Assembly: GCA_034401795.1 (NCBI GenBank)
Contig: CM067370.1
Location: 65,344,812 to 65,408,811, forward strand
Length of the DNA: 64,000 nt
Direction: 5' to 3'
Origin: Chaetoderma sp. LZ-2023a
Lineage: Eukaryota; Mollusca; Caudofoveata; Chaetodermatida; Chaetodermatidae
Below are positions 36,340-46,987 of this stretch, piece after piece (within the stretch, counting starts at the first letter, position 1; each line of letters starts with the position of its first letter). Under the pieces are notes generated by a model. That model did no database searches and was not told where the DNA came from. It saw only the letters and a list, made by a program, of their open reading frames with translations. Position numbers and translations under genes: made by a program.

Positions 36340-36620
36340 ACATTTTGAACCCTGATATCACGGAATATCAATCTCAAAGTAATTATACACGTGAGCTGTT
36401 GAATATTTTGAAACTAGTTTGAGTGGTAGTTGAGTGGGAGTTGTTGTCGCCGAAAAATATTCAACATCATTTTTATTGATATTCTAAATTCGTCACGATA
36501 TACAATCCACATTTTTACTTTCGGACCTTTGTCTCTTTCGTAATTTGATTGTGACCGTCAGCTAAACAGTGACGTATTTTGATTATGACTTCAGGCACTT
36601 GAGGGGCAGATCCGATTCCT
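36340..36620. repeat. CRE-MITE remnant
   Basis: Contains GTGAGCTGTTGAATATTTTGAAACTAG (in pieces), a deleted palindromic core and a degraded TGACGTATTTTGATTATGAC arm. The ends are not identifiable. Confidence 0.55.
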
Positions 36621-36685
36621 CCACTAATATTAAGGTAAAATTACACCGAGTCTCTTCACAGCAAGTTTCAAACATTCTGCAATCT

Positions 36686-36907
36686 TTAATCCTTTAGTGA
36701 CGATACCGGCCAAAACCGGCCTCCTTAAGGGTCCAGAGAAATGTCCATTTGCAGACCAAGAGAAGACTAATTTTGAAAATTTACGACTGGAATAACTATC
36801 ATTCTAGTGGTAAATTTTCAAAAATAGTCTTCTCTTGGCCTGCAAATGGACATTCAAAAATCAAACATTTAAATTTTCTGGAATAAATTTAGGCACTAAA
36901 GGGTTAA
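36686..36907. mobile_element. Fold-back MITE with TTAA ends (piggyBac-like), copy 1
   Basis: 222 bp bounded by TTAA on both sides, with inner ends TCCTTTAGTG and CACTAAAGGG. Internally two arms of about 50 bp (from AATGTCCATTTGCAGACCAA) are nearly complementary around a loop of about 6 bp. TTAA target duplication with CCYTT-type ends is typical of piggyBac-derived MITEs; the family assignment is inference. Confidence 0.82.
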
Positions 36908-37214
36908 TACCGGGAAAGAACACTGGTTGGGGAGGACCTTTTTGATGGAGATTCCATTAAAATGTCTTGATATGAGCTTCTCAATCAGACAATCTCTGGA
37001 AAGAACTAGCACTTAGCGACAAGCCTGCGTTAATTAGAGTTACATTTTCAAGCATGTATAGACGTTCTTTCACTTCTATGGGCATCGAACGTGGCTAGCA
37101 GGAATTCCGACTCCATCTTAAAGTGATCTCCCATGGCCACTGTACCAAATTTAGATTTACGCGCTTTTGTGGGATTCGGAAAATATGATTAATGAATTAT
37201 TTACACCAGGCACA

Positions 37215-37317
37215 ATCAACACTAGTCCGGAAGTTGCCTAAGTCCCAACACGAACGAGGTGTGGGTGGAGCTTAACTAGAGATGGATGGGGCATAGCTAA
37301 AAGTTGAAAGGTCCATT
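37215..37317. repeat. CRE-MITE solo arm
   Basis: Only the CCCAACACGAACGAGGTGTG...GGTGGAGCTTAACTAGAGATG arm and the terminal TTGAAAGGTCCATT remain. Confidence 0.75.
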
Positions 37318-37471
37318 CATTAATCCAAATTTCACAGTAATCTATAAATTTGTTTTTTACTGTCTACCCCTAATCTCGATGGACTCAGTGTCATTTGCAT
37401 AGACAGCCAAACAGATTGATGAACGAAGTAATGGATGGCTGATATTGTCGTTTGGTGTAGATATCAGGGGT

Positions 37472-37546
37472 CCGTTCAGGAGAGCGAATATTTTCCGTTC
37501 ACCGAACAATTGTTAGTTCACGTGGTACGTTCGCCTCCTGAACAGG
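37472..37546. repeat. Short palindromic element, copy 1
   Basis: CCGTTCAGGAGAGCGAAT and the inverse GTTCGCCTCCTGAACAGG bound a 75-bp fold-back sequence rich in GAAC/GTTC. A related copy lies at 40413-40496, on the far side of the non-LTR element. Confidence 0.6.
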
Positions 37547-37589
37547 CTGTTCGGCGAACGTTTTGTGGCGAGGCGAACAACTTTATAGG

Positions 37590-38690
37590 TGACTCGCGTT
37601 GATTTGCAGTGAAAACAAATCACTGTACAACCGAGTAATGGTTGAGTATGGTTCTGCAAATTTCTACAGGCTTATCAATCGAACAAAGACAAGGCGTAGT
37701 GATACTGACTCGTTAGTTGTCAATGGAGTTCCCACTACAGATATGGTAAAGCAACGGAATGGACGTGCAGTGCAGCCTTCTATGAAGACCTTGCAAAACC
37801 TTCCCAACATGTAAATTTTGATAATGATTACCATGCACGAGTTAAGATCGACCTTCATTTGATCCAATGTGCATATGCCCAGAATCAAGAAAGACTTCCT
37901 ACAGTAACACCTACCGAAATCTATGAAGCAATTTGAAAGCTCCACACTGGCGAATCCGCAGGTGAATTTGGCCTCAATGCAGAGCACTTCATTCATGCAG
38001 GACAGTCAATTATACCACTACTTGCCAAGTTGTTCAACTACATCTTTGAGTCGAAACAGATTCCAGACATCTTCAAACGGGGAATTAATACTCCAGTACA
38101 TAAGAAATGAAAGGATCCCTCAAATCTGAGTAATTACAGAGGTATCACTGTAACATTTCTACTGGGGAAAATCTTTGAGTATGACAAAATTGAAGAGCCG
38201 TTACCATGCAATCAATCATCTCTGCATTTACTAGAGGACTTTCGCCATTTATGGCCGGTTTAATATTCTCAGAAACTACTACAGAAAGCAAAGATCTACA
38301 TGTCCTGCTGTATAACTCCTCCCTAGACACTCAGAAGGCATTTGATGTGGTGGATCATGCATCCTTAAAGTATAAGCTATATGACGAAGGCATAAATCTA
38401 CACTTACTGCAAATTACTTATCTACTCTGCAAGGATCTTACTGTGAAAGTGAAGTGGGGAGGTTCTCTAAGCCGCTTATTCCCGGAACTGCAAGGTGTTT
38501 GACAAGGGGGCATCCTCTCGACTGGGCTGTACAAAGTTTATATTAACAACCTGCTGCAGCAATTAGAATCTTCACAACTAGGAACATTCATGGGAACTCA
38601 GTATACAGGATGCCCAACAGTTGCTGACGATCTCACCCTAATGAGCAACTCAGAATTTGAACTACTAAACTCGTGAGCGATACCTAATAC
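37590..38690 (+). pseudogene. RT domain of family N2, copy 2
   Basis: NFYRLINRTKTRRSDTDSLVV, LAKLFNYIFESKQIPDIFKRG, SNYRGITVT (fingers), NQSSLH, then LDTQKAFDVVDHASLKYKLY (first Asp), QGGILSTGLYKVYINNLL and TVADDLTLMSNS (catalytic Asp pair near 38621-38632). A stop sits where GV(R)QGG is expected (38500-38502). Frames alternate, so no full-length protein is possible. Confidence 0.83.
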
Positions 38691-38746
38691 AACCAGAAAG
38701 GTCTACAATACTGCACAACTCAGAACGCACAAAATCTGTTCCGCAC

Positions 38747-39786
38747 TTGCCTAAATGGTGTCTTGGCGAATTAGAAATACCTGTCTCTATAACAGCAACT
38801 CATTTGGGGTTATCTCGAACTACAAAACAAGAAACGAAGATCAATGTTCAAGAGCGTATATCTTGTGCTAGACGCACACTCTATAGTCTCACTGGAACAG
38901 GTCTGCATGGCTCCAATGGTATATCAACAGAAATTGCATACCGTATCATCCAGCTTTATGTCATCCCTCGACTTCTCTATGGACTAGAGATCCTTGTACA
39001 AAAAAACAAGAACTTGATCAACTAGAAAGCTTCTTTATTGACATACTTATGAAGATACAAGCCCTTCCAACGAGGACCGCGAAATGTGCTGTACTCCTTC
39101 TACCTGGCGCTAGACCAATCACTACAGAGCTACACATACGTCTGCTAACACTTTTGAGGAACATCCTGGCATGCCAAAACAAGCCACTTAACCACATACT
39201 AGTAAGACAGTTGGCGTTTGAGACTCCAAAATCGGGCAGTTGGTTTATTTATATTAAGAATTTGCTAGAGAGATACAACTTATCAAACATCCAAGAATTT
39301 ATTCTGACTTTACCCTCCAAGTTAAAATGGAAATCAGTAGTAAGCCAATGGAACGAGGACTTGCAGTTTGTGTGTGAAACCAAAAGTACACTTAAAAACT
39401 GTAACACTAAAGACTTTTGTATTGGGAAATGCCATATATCCGTGCACACTGTAGACAATGACAACAAGGATGTAAAACGTAGTGTCATTAAAGCCAGGCT
39501 CATCACAGGAACCTACCTAGTACAAGCAACACTATGTAAATTCAACCAAAACATTGTGAACCCCACATGTCGTCTCTGTCAGTTGAGTTCTGATGATTAT
39601 CAACACTTCTTGCTACACTGTGGTGCACTCCATCAGTGTAGAAATCAATATTTATCACTACTCAAGAAAACCATCATCGACCACCTTGGCGAGAATTCCT
39701 GGAAATATATCTCCAGCATAGGAAGATCACCTCGTAAAACTTATTATCGACTATACAAGTCTAGTCAGGGCTGGATTACTACCTAA
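38747..39786 (+). pseudogene. C-terminal domain of the N2 retrotransposon
   Basis: Two frames (38747-39025 and 39049-39786) continue after the RT: THLGLSRTTKQ, ARRTLYSLTGTGLHGSNGIS, RLLYGLEIL, then a long alpha-helical-looking region ending in CRLCQLSSDDYQHFLLHCGAL, a CxxC...HxxxxC cluster similar in position to that of the 2.8-kb element. TAA at 39784-39786. Confidence 0.8.
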
Positions 39787-39830
39787 CAACTTCTCATTAT
39801 TATGTGAATTGGAACGTATAACTAGAAAAC

Positions 39831-40410
39831 TATGTTACAACCTGCAATGCGGTAGAAGCTTCCTCTTTAATTAGCTTCCACAACAACATTAATCAACAGT
39901 AACTGCTGTTAACTGATATCCTGAATCAGAACTGTATTTATATATAATTATCCATGCACTCTGGTGCTGAACAGAGTGTGTGTTATTATTATTGAACTGT
40001 ATTCGGACAACCTATTTAGCTAATCTATAATTGCGGACTAAAATTACAATTATATAATGTTCATAAATCAAACTGTAGTTTACGTAACCACATATGTGGG
40101 TGCTGCTATCAAGAGGAGGGATATACGAACAACGACAACAACGATGGCGGCAAAATATACAGCATCGTCAATTAAGACACATTGATCTTGACGATAACCA
40201 TAAATAATGCATACCAATGCGTTATTAGCGATCTTAGTATTATGTTAGTCTTCCCCCAATCTATGTATGCTTGTGAATTATTTCTGAGACCCTGATATTC
40301 ATTATGACGTAATAATTATGACATCATAATGCATCGGATCTGACAAAAAATTTACCCTCATAATTATCACGTGACGTCGTAAAAGAATGCTCGTCGAAGT
40401 TACTCGTGAC
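39831..40410. other. No gene; CRE-like motifs
   Basis: Probably the 3' UTR of the N2 element, then ordinary sequence. 40305-40390 contains TGACGTAA, TGACATCA and GTGACGTCG, possibly an eroded CRE-MITE arm. Confidence 0.4.
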
Positions 40411-40412
40411 AA

Positions 40413-40496
40413 CTCGTTCAGGAAGGCGAATATAGTTCGCGACGAACAGCGAACATAACTAGGCCAACGTTCGCCGAACATTTTCGTTCCTGAACT
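40413..40496. repeat. Short palindromic element, copy 2
   Basis: CTCGTTCAGGAAGGCGAATA and the inverse TTCGTTCCTGAAC enclose GTTCGC/GCGAAC palindromes. Related to 37472-37546. Confidence 0.6.
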
Positions 40497-40499
40497 CAC

Positions 40500-41360
40500 T
40501 CCAGAATTTCGTGGCAGCTGGATGATGATGGTAACGTGATGCGAATTCATAGATGGATGTTGTTGGAAACCTTGTTGCTTTCATTGACAGCAAAATATTT
40601 ACTGGAGATTACTTTCCAAATATCACCAGCTCTCTACTATTAAGACACGATATTTGTCGGAAAAACAAATTGCTGAATGCTGTTGTTGCCATATGCCCTA
40701 AAGATGTTGCTATTTTGAGACGGCAAGCCCTTGCAGGAAAATAGCTTACGACAAAATGTTGGTATGCAAATGTGATCTGACTGAGTCATGTGACATAAGT
40801 GTGAGGGGATAATTTAGCTGTGGCCTTATTAAATTGCATGTATATGTTCACGTATAGGACATTAAACATGCGGCCGACATAGCCGTGGATTATTTTTAGA
40901 ATTTTTTTCCTTACTAATTTAAATCTAATCATTTCGACAATTGTTATTGATGAGAATGTGGAGCTTAAACGGAAATCATTAAAATGTGAACGCTCTCGCT
41001 AACCTGAGATATTGTGTGGTCTATGTAAAACAATAGCTGTTTTAATAAATGATTGAGGTTTGGAGATAGTATCGGCTATTTAGAACTGACAGTCGTTATC
41101 TTAATTAACTAGGGTGGTGGGAATTACCGCAAATTACGGGAACGGCCACTAGTCAGTATGATGACGAATTATGCCCGTCCACCCGCTCGTACGGCCAGCC
41201 GTGCATGTCTTCGCGCACGTGTTCCTCTTTCATGATTAGGTCACGGAGATTATATGTATTACAGGTATGTCGAGTCGCTTCAAATACGATCAGCGAATAC
41301 GTCATAGAATAAGCTAGCCTTGAAATAATGCCTCAGTACCATCGGTTCATAGACGCTGAA
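40500..41360. other. No gene seen
   Basis: A 63-codon frame at 40553-40744 has no recognised domain. The rest is AT-rich. Confidence 0.4.
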
Positions 41361-41499
41361 AATCATTATTCCTCTGAAACGACATGGGGTGGGGGGTGGT
41401 AGGGGTAATGCGGTAGGTTTACGTGACTACCACATCTCACGCAGTAATATGATACGTCACTAAAGCTAGTTACCTTTACACATTCAATAAGTGTGCGCC

Positions 41500-41600
41500 A
41501 AACTACTACGAAGTTCAGATCGGTGGGGTGTTGGTGGGAGGGGGGAGTTTGGGTGTATAATCGGGGAGGTGGGGGGGTGAGGAGGGGTGACATGTCGGAA
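41500..41600. repeat. G-rich tract with quadruplex potential
   Basis: Multiple runs of three or more G (GGGGTG, GGGAGGGGGG, GGGG, GGTGGGGGGG) on the plus strand, about 320-410 bp upstream of the TATA-like site at 41914. Confidence 0.6.
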
Positions 41601-41664
41601 TGGTCGCGAGGGCCGGGAGAGGTCTGGAGAAGTTTTAAAATATTTAAACCCTTCGAGATGGTCG

Positions 41665-42275
41665 GCCTATTTCGTGACACTTCGGTTTAATTCAGGATAG
41701 TTCGGGTGGTTCCGGGTAGATCGGGGCCCAGGTCGCGCTTTGTTTTGTGGTGCAGTCACAAACTGTCATAAACTCTCACGAAGTATCACGACACCTCAAC
41801 GATAGTTTCACGACACTTCTGCGAACGTTCACGAACCTACTACGAACTCTCACGAACCGGCAAGAATCGGTCCGAACCGATGCGATCCACTTTACGAACG
41901 CGCGCGGCTAAACTATATAAAACAGTGGCGAGCTGGACAGTTTCTTCGTTCCACTGCTGCACACCGATGCTGTTTAACGTTTTTCACTTGGCCACCCCTC
42001 TGCTTAAATCATATGCATTGATTAATACTATTGTCAGATAGGTGTATGTATAAAAAATGTATGTATACAATTGCTTGACCTTCGATGCCCTTCGGTTGTA
42101 GCAGTTCGTGGTAGTTCGTATGAGTTCGTGAATGTTGGGGATTGTTCGGGACGGATTGTGAGTCAAGTTCGTAGTACTTCGTAACAGTTCATGAATGGTT
42201 CGTGACAGTTCGTGAAAGTTCGGGACACTTCGTGACAGGTGTCAATGACCTCCAGAAAAGGTCCCGAATTGTCCC
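41665..42275. repeat. Opposed arrays of a TTCGTGA-type short repeat
   Basis: Left of the TATA-like site the repeat reads mostly TCACGAA (41750-41900); right of it mostly TTCGTGA (42100-42240), that is, in inverted orientation. Units recur every 10-20 bp with variation. Two perfect alternating GAA/TTC triplets are included: GAAcgTTCacGAA (41823-41835) and TTCgtGAAagTTC (42209-42221). Confidence 0.72.
41914..41945 (+). promoter_or_regulatory. TATA-type core promoter-like site
   Basis: TATATAAAAC at 41914-41923, with ACAGTTTCTTCG about 15-25 bp downstream where a start would be expected. No convincing coding frame follows, so the product, if any, would be non-coding or the site belongs to a mobile element. 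Confidence 0.4.
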
Positions 42276-42589
42276 GAACTTAGCTTATCTGGCTGCATTC
42301 TTTAGCCTTAGAATCGCTTCATAAATTCACAGCAAATATATTCCTTTCCCCTGAAGTTTTATATTTGTTCATTGCTACCACTGCCCAGCGACGTAATAAC
42401 AGTTGTCACTCATCGATATGCTTATGTGATATGATCTTGGTATAGAGGCATACGAACTATTGTTCATAGCTAATACACCTGTAAGTAGGGATCGACACAC
42501 GTTTAAATACCTCACGATAACCACAGGGGCGAGGTCATAACGTTGCTGAAACAAAATCACACGAAAGATATTGTAACCAGAATGTACTT

Positions 42590-42780
42590 GAGAGAGATGC
42601 TGACTCGCCCCTTTGCGCTCTGTTTTCACAATGTACTTAGTGACCTCGTGACCTAGATAGTTGATCCTTTGACATCACATCTAAAGCAACCGTAAGCATT
42701 CATAATGTGAAAGCTTCTGTCAAATCTGCCGTGGCCTACACATTTGAAGCTTTCATCAGAAACCCATAGAACTTGTAGCG
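42590..42780. repeat. Dispersed repeat S6, copy 1
   Basis: Shares ordered blocks with 58.37-58.63 kb: GACTCG/ACACGAC...GCGCTCT, GACCTAGATAGTTGATCC, TATGAAAGC-like, and AACCCATAGAAC(T/C)TGTAGC. Non-coding. Confidence 0.65.
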
Positions 42781-42818
42781 GACAGACAGACAGACAGACA
42801 GACAGGCAGGTAGGCAGG
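42780..42818. repeat. (GACA)n/(GGCA)n microsatellite
   Basis: Short tetranucleotide run directly after repeat S6. Confidence 0.9.
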
Positions 42819-43158
42819 CACCAACCGCAATACTCATACCGACCTTTGACATGAGCAATTTACTTTTCAAATAATCACCAAAATATCAGAAATAATGTAC
42901 TGCAAAACGTGCGAATGTTCAGAATGCCTTGTGGGACTTGATGGAATCGACCCACATTCTGAAAGCGTGATGCATTCTAATACCTTCTACAATTGATACA
43001 AACTTGTAACAAAAACTGACATCAAACTACTTTCTATTTATTTTTCATATTATACAGGGCTTGCCAGGTGATTATTGTTCCTGTTATGACCTACTATTAT
43101 TTAAATTATTGTTATTTGTGCATTCCAGGTGTGTGTGTGACATCATCTAAGAGTCAGT

Positions 43159-43219
43159 ATGCGGGTTCTCCTATTAGTAGCAACACTACTAGCATGTGTG
43201 CGTGCGCAGCCACCTTTCA
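43159..43219 (+). CDS. Exon 1: signal peptide
   Basis: Encodes MRVLLLVATLLACVRAQPPF plus one base. It has a short basic n-region, a Leu/Val/Ala core and a VRA-Q type cleavage site. The donor GTAAGT follows. An in-frame TGA lies 21 bp upstream of the ATG, which fixes the start. Confidence 0.85.
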
Positions 43220-45628
43220 GTAAGTTGTACTAATCTATGTATGTATGATTACTGTATTCTGCAGCTGAAGTAGTAGAAACATCCTACAGCAGAAATCAGT
43301 CCTTTTTCGATTTTGCCCAATGTGTCTTGTCCTCGGCCAAAATCTTTAGTTTCCTCAGGACCATTCTTGATCTGACTGTACCGAGGTCGCTTTCTTGAGG
43401 TCACCTCATATCACGCTTAACATATTTATGCAATGGTGACCTCTCCTGGCTTTGTATTTGCTGTCTCCCAGTAAGGAGAATACCAAGGGTCTCTCCGCTG
43501 GTGTGTCTCCTGGTATCCTTAGCACATGGCCAAACATGAGCCATCTTTGCTGGGCGACTGTTACGGACAGTGGCGATGTATTACACTTGCATTGCGCATC
43601 ATTAGAAATTATACTGGCTGGCCATCGGTGTCAAGTGATGGTGCGTATGTGTTTGCGGTGGCAGGCATCGAGTTTGTCTCCATATGGCGGAAAAAAGATC
43701 CAGTTCGTTGAGGAAACTGGCATAGAACAAACGATTATGAGCCATGGAGATTAATCCAGGATAGCCTTGTTAGGCTGGTCATAGTGGAGCCTTTGGCTTT
43801 TGCCTTTGTAAAATTTAATTAAAATTAACCAAATAAGTACTATTTGGATTCCTTTGAATTCCTAAATGATAAATTTCGCCATAGAATGTCACCTTCAATT
43901 TCCATGCGAATCGCAGAGTGACGTCATCGCGTAAACTTATTGTTGTGATATGACGTCATCGTGTGAAATTACATTTTGTTTTTTTTTATAAATAGCTTAT
44001 AACAGCTCTTTCAGACACCGTCATATTAATGGGATTTTAGAGAATCACTAGTGTTTGTTAGCCTAGTTCTTTAATGGACCTTTCCGGTTTATCCTTCCAT
44101 CATATGACGTCATAACTAACTACGTGACGTATAGAATGACGCCATAATCAATGACGTCACGAATAACGTAGATAAGTACGACACGAACGCATAATTGGTG
44201 ACTGACTATGCGTTGTTGTACGATTTGTATGTCTTTAGCATTTTATAAACATGCTGTTAAATATTTCGAAACTAGTTTGACTTGGCGCTGTTGCTGCATA
44301 GGCAGTAACAGCACCCAGTCAAATTAGTCTCAAAATATTCAGCAGCTTACCTGTAGGCCTTTAGTTTTCTGGAAATTGATAGTCAATGATTTCAGGGATC
44401 GCTCGATCTCAACACGAGCGAGGTGTGGGTGGGTATTAACAGGAGATGGGCGGCGCATAGCTAATGCTGGAAAGATCCATTAGAGCAAAGGTCCTGCTTT
44501 CGTAAGTATATTAGATACCATATTTCTAATCCGTAAACACGCTTAGTATAATCCAAACAGACATGTGGTTTACATTTCACGCGATAACGTAATACTATGA
44601 TTTAGGGTGTGTCAAAATAGACGATCTTAACAGTTATTTTAAGATTGATACATGTTGTGAAAATCTGTCTAGTTGTTTTGAATTCATAAAATGTGATAAA
44701 AACATTTATTTCTATTGGGTTCTCTTGCATTTGCATTGGCGATCTCCTGTAATCGAGTCCCTTCCGGACAGGGAGCATCTTTTCGTACCGTCGTCCAATG
44801 ATGGAAATGCATTCTCCAGGCACTCGCTGCCTCGAGTTCGCACCAAAGGTTATGGCCTTATTAAAATTTGGCATAGGCAATTTCAAGCATGGATCTTTGA
44901 TCTATGACTACACCTAGAGAATTTATTGGATCAGCACCAAACGTGTTCAATGGCCTTGGAAGAGGCGTTATAGAATTCCTTAAAGGATAACTAACCCCAT
45001 CTCTTAATCGCTAGTCAGGTGATCTAATATGACACTCATAAACTATGCAGATAATTATAAGCTTTTTATCATGCCTCCAATGAAAGATATACAGGCTTTA
45101 GTAGCCAAATGTTGATACATTTCTACAGCCTATGATGGCTGTCATGATTTACATTTCAACCAATCAGAAAAATCCTAGCGTGCCAGCCTCGGTATATACA
45201 CTCGGTCATAGAGGTGCCAGCTTAGTAATTTCGTATAAAATCAATTATACAGGTAAGTGGTTGAATATTTTGAAACCCAATTTGACTGGAAGTTGTTGCT
45301 GCCATAGGCAGCAACAACTGTCAGTCAAATTAGTTTCAAAGTATTATAACGGGATAAGTATTACATGATAAAGAATGTAATGCATTGGCACTAGCATGCC
45401 ATCACCCACTATCGCTTGAGGAGACAAAATGGTGGGGCTCACTGTTCAACATTTACACGATATTACAAAGCAGATAATTGTGATACAGATAAGGAAATGC
45501 GACAGGATATGAATGATATGGAATCTATAAACCATAATCTATCGGCACAATACAAGATCTGAGATAAGATTAGCATCCCTTTAATGGTCAGACATCGCAG
45601 TTTCACAGCTACTTTAGTAAATGCTCTC

Positions 45629-45703
<75 letters not shown>

Positions 45704-46895
45704 CCAGAGGTGTCAAACACTAGCTGATCTCTATATTGTTGTGACGGCATCCGACACGATGGTGGAACTCCCTATGTACATGAGCGGTGCTAGAGGAGGT
45801 ATAACGCAATGGCTGCAGCGCACAGATCAAAACAGCCAAGTGGGACCACAGGTGTCGGTGTGTGCATACGGGACCACGTCACAGGAACAAGTTTTATATG
45901 GCACTCGTTTCAATTCTCTCGATATTAAAATGGTCGGAGGAATTTCTCACCTTGATTTAGGCATCGAATGCGCTCGCGTGTCCAGTTTGGCAAATCGTCG
46001 TCCTGGTGTCCGTCAGATCATGGTCATCGTAGTTGGAGAGGATCCGCTTGGGTTTGGAGATAATGATTTTACAAATGCCGCTCGTGATCAGATCCGGTTT
46101 GCGCGACAAGATGGGTTTTCTCGAATTACCTTGACAACCGTGTCTGAAGACGTACTGGCTTCTGAGATTCTAGATTTTGCTGATCCGGGTTACTGGGTAG
46201 ATGTACAACCAGATTTCTCAGAATTTGAACGCCGTGCTGGCTCAATTCAAGACCAACAGCTTTGGAGACAGTATTGTCCCGGTAAAGCGTTCTGCAATTG
46301 TTTTAATATTTGCTCATTTTAGTTTTGTTCTAACTTGCATATCCTGCAAGGGGGACACCAAAGTGAGTTGGGTGGTGGGTGGTCTATGCGTACGCATACA
46401 GACAGTACAATCTGCTTTAATAAAATGATTTTATTCAAAATTATTTATGTCCCCCACCCCCTAATTTGGGTGCATACGCGTGAGCGTTCGTGCTTGCGCG
46501 TACTACTTCTCCACCACACTCAATTACTCATGACGCGATTGGAGGACTCTAATCCGTCAATCAAGTAGCTGACGTCATAATCAAATACGTCACATGTGTG
46601 TCCCAAACATAATGGTGCAGACTCCATAACGAAAATCGAAAAGTGTCTCATGAAGTATACGAATTGTATGGCTTTGATGAATTTACAATTTAATAAGGAT
46701 TATGTTGAATATTTCGAAACTAGTTTGACTGGGAGATGTTGCTACTATTGACGGCAACAGTTCCCAGTTAAATCAGCTTCAAAATAGTCAACAGCTTACC
46801 CGTATTGCGATTTAGATTCTCTGAATTCAGGTTTCCCAATTTACAATCGATTCCAATACGCATACAAGGAAGGCTTAGTTACACAACAACAACAA

Positions 46896-46926
<31 letters not shown>

Positions 46927-46947
46927 AACAACAACAACAGCAACAGC

Positions 46948-46987
<40 letters not shown>

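Larger units (their letters stand above)
37590..39830 (+). mobile_element. Non-LTR retrotransposon, decayed (family N2, copy 2)
   Basis: Plus-strand sibling of the element at 23.1-24.2 kb, with a longer 3' part: pre-RT spacer, RT with a VADD-type catalytic motif, then a long C-terminal domain with a Cys/His cluster. No endonuclease is visible upstream. At least four frame changes. The clade is unassigned. Confidence 0.83.

Noticed and set aside
43452-43754. 100-codon frame inside intron 1 of the VWA gene
   Set aside because: No recognisable domain, inside an intron, overlapping frames equally open; no support for a gene.
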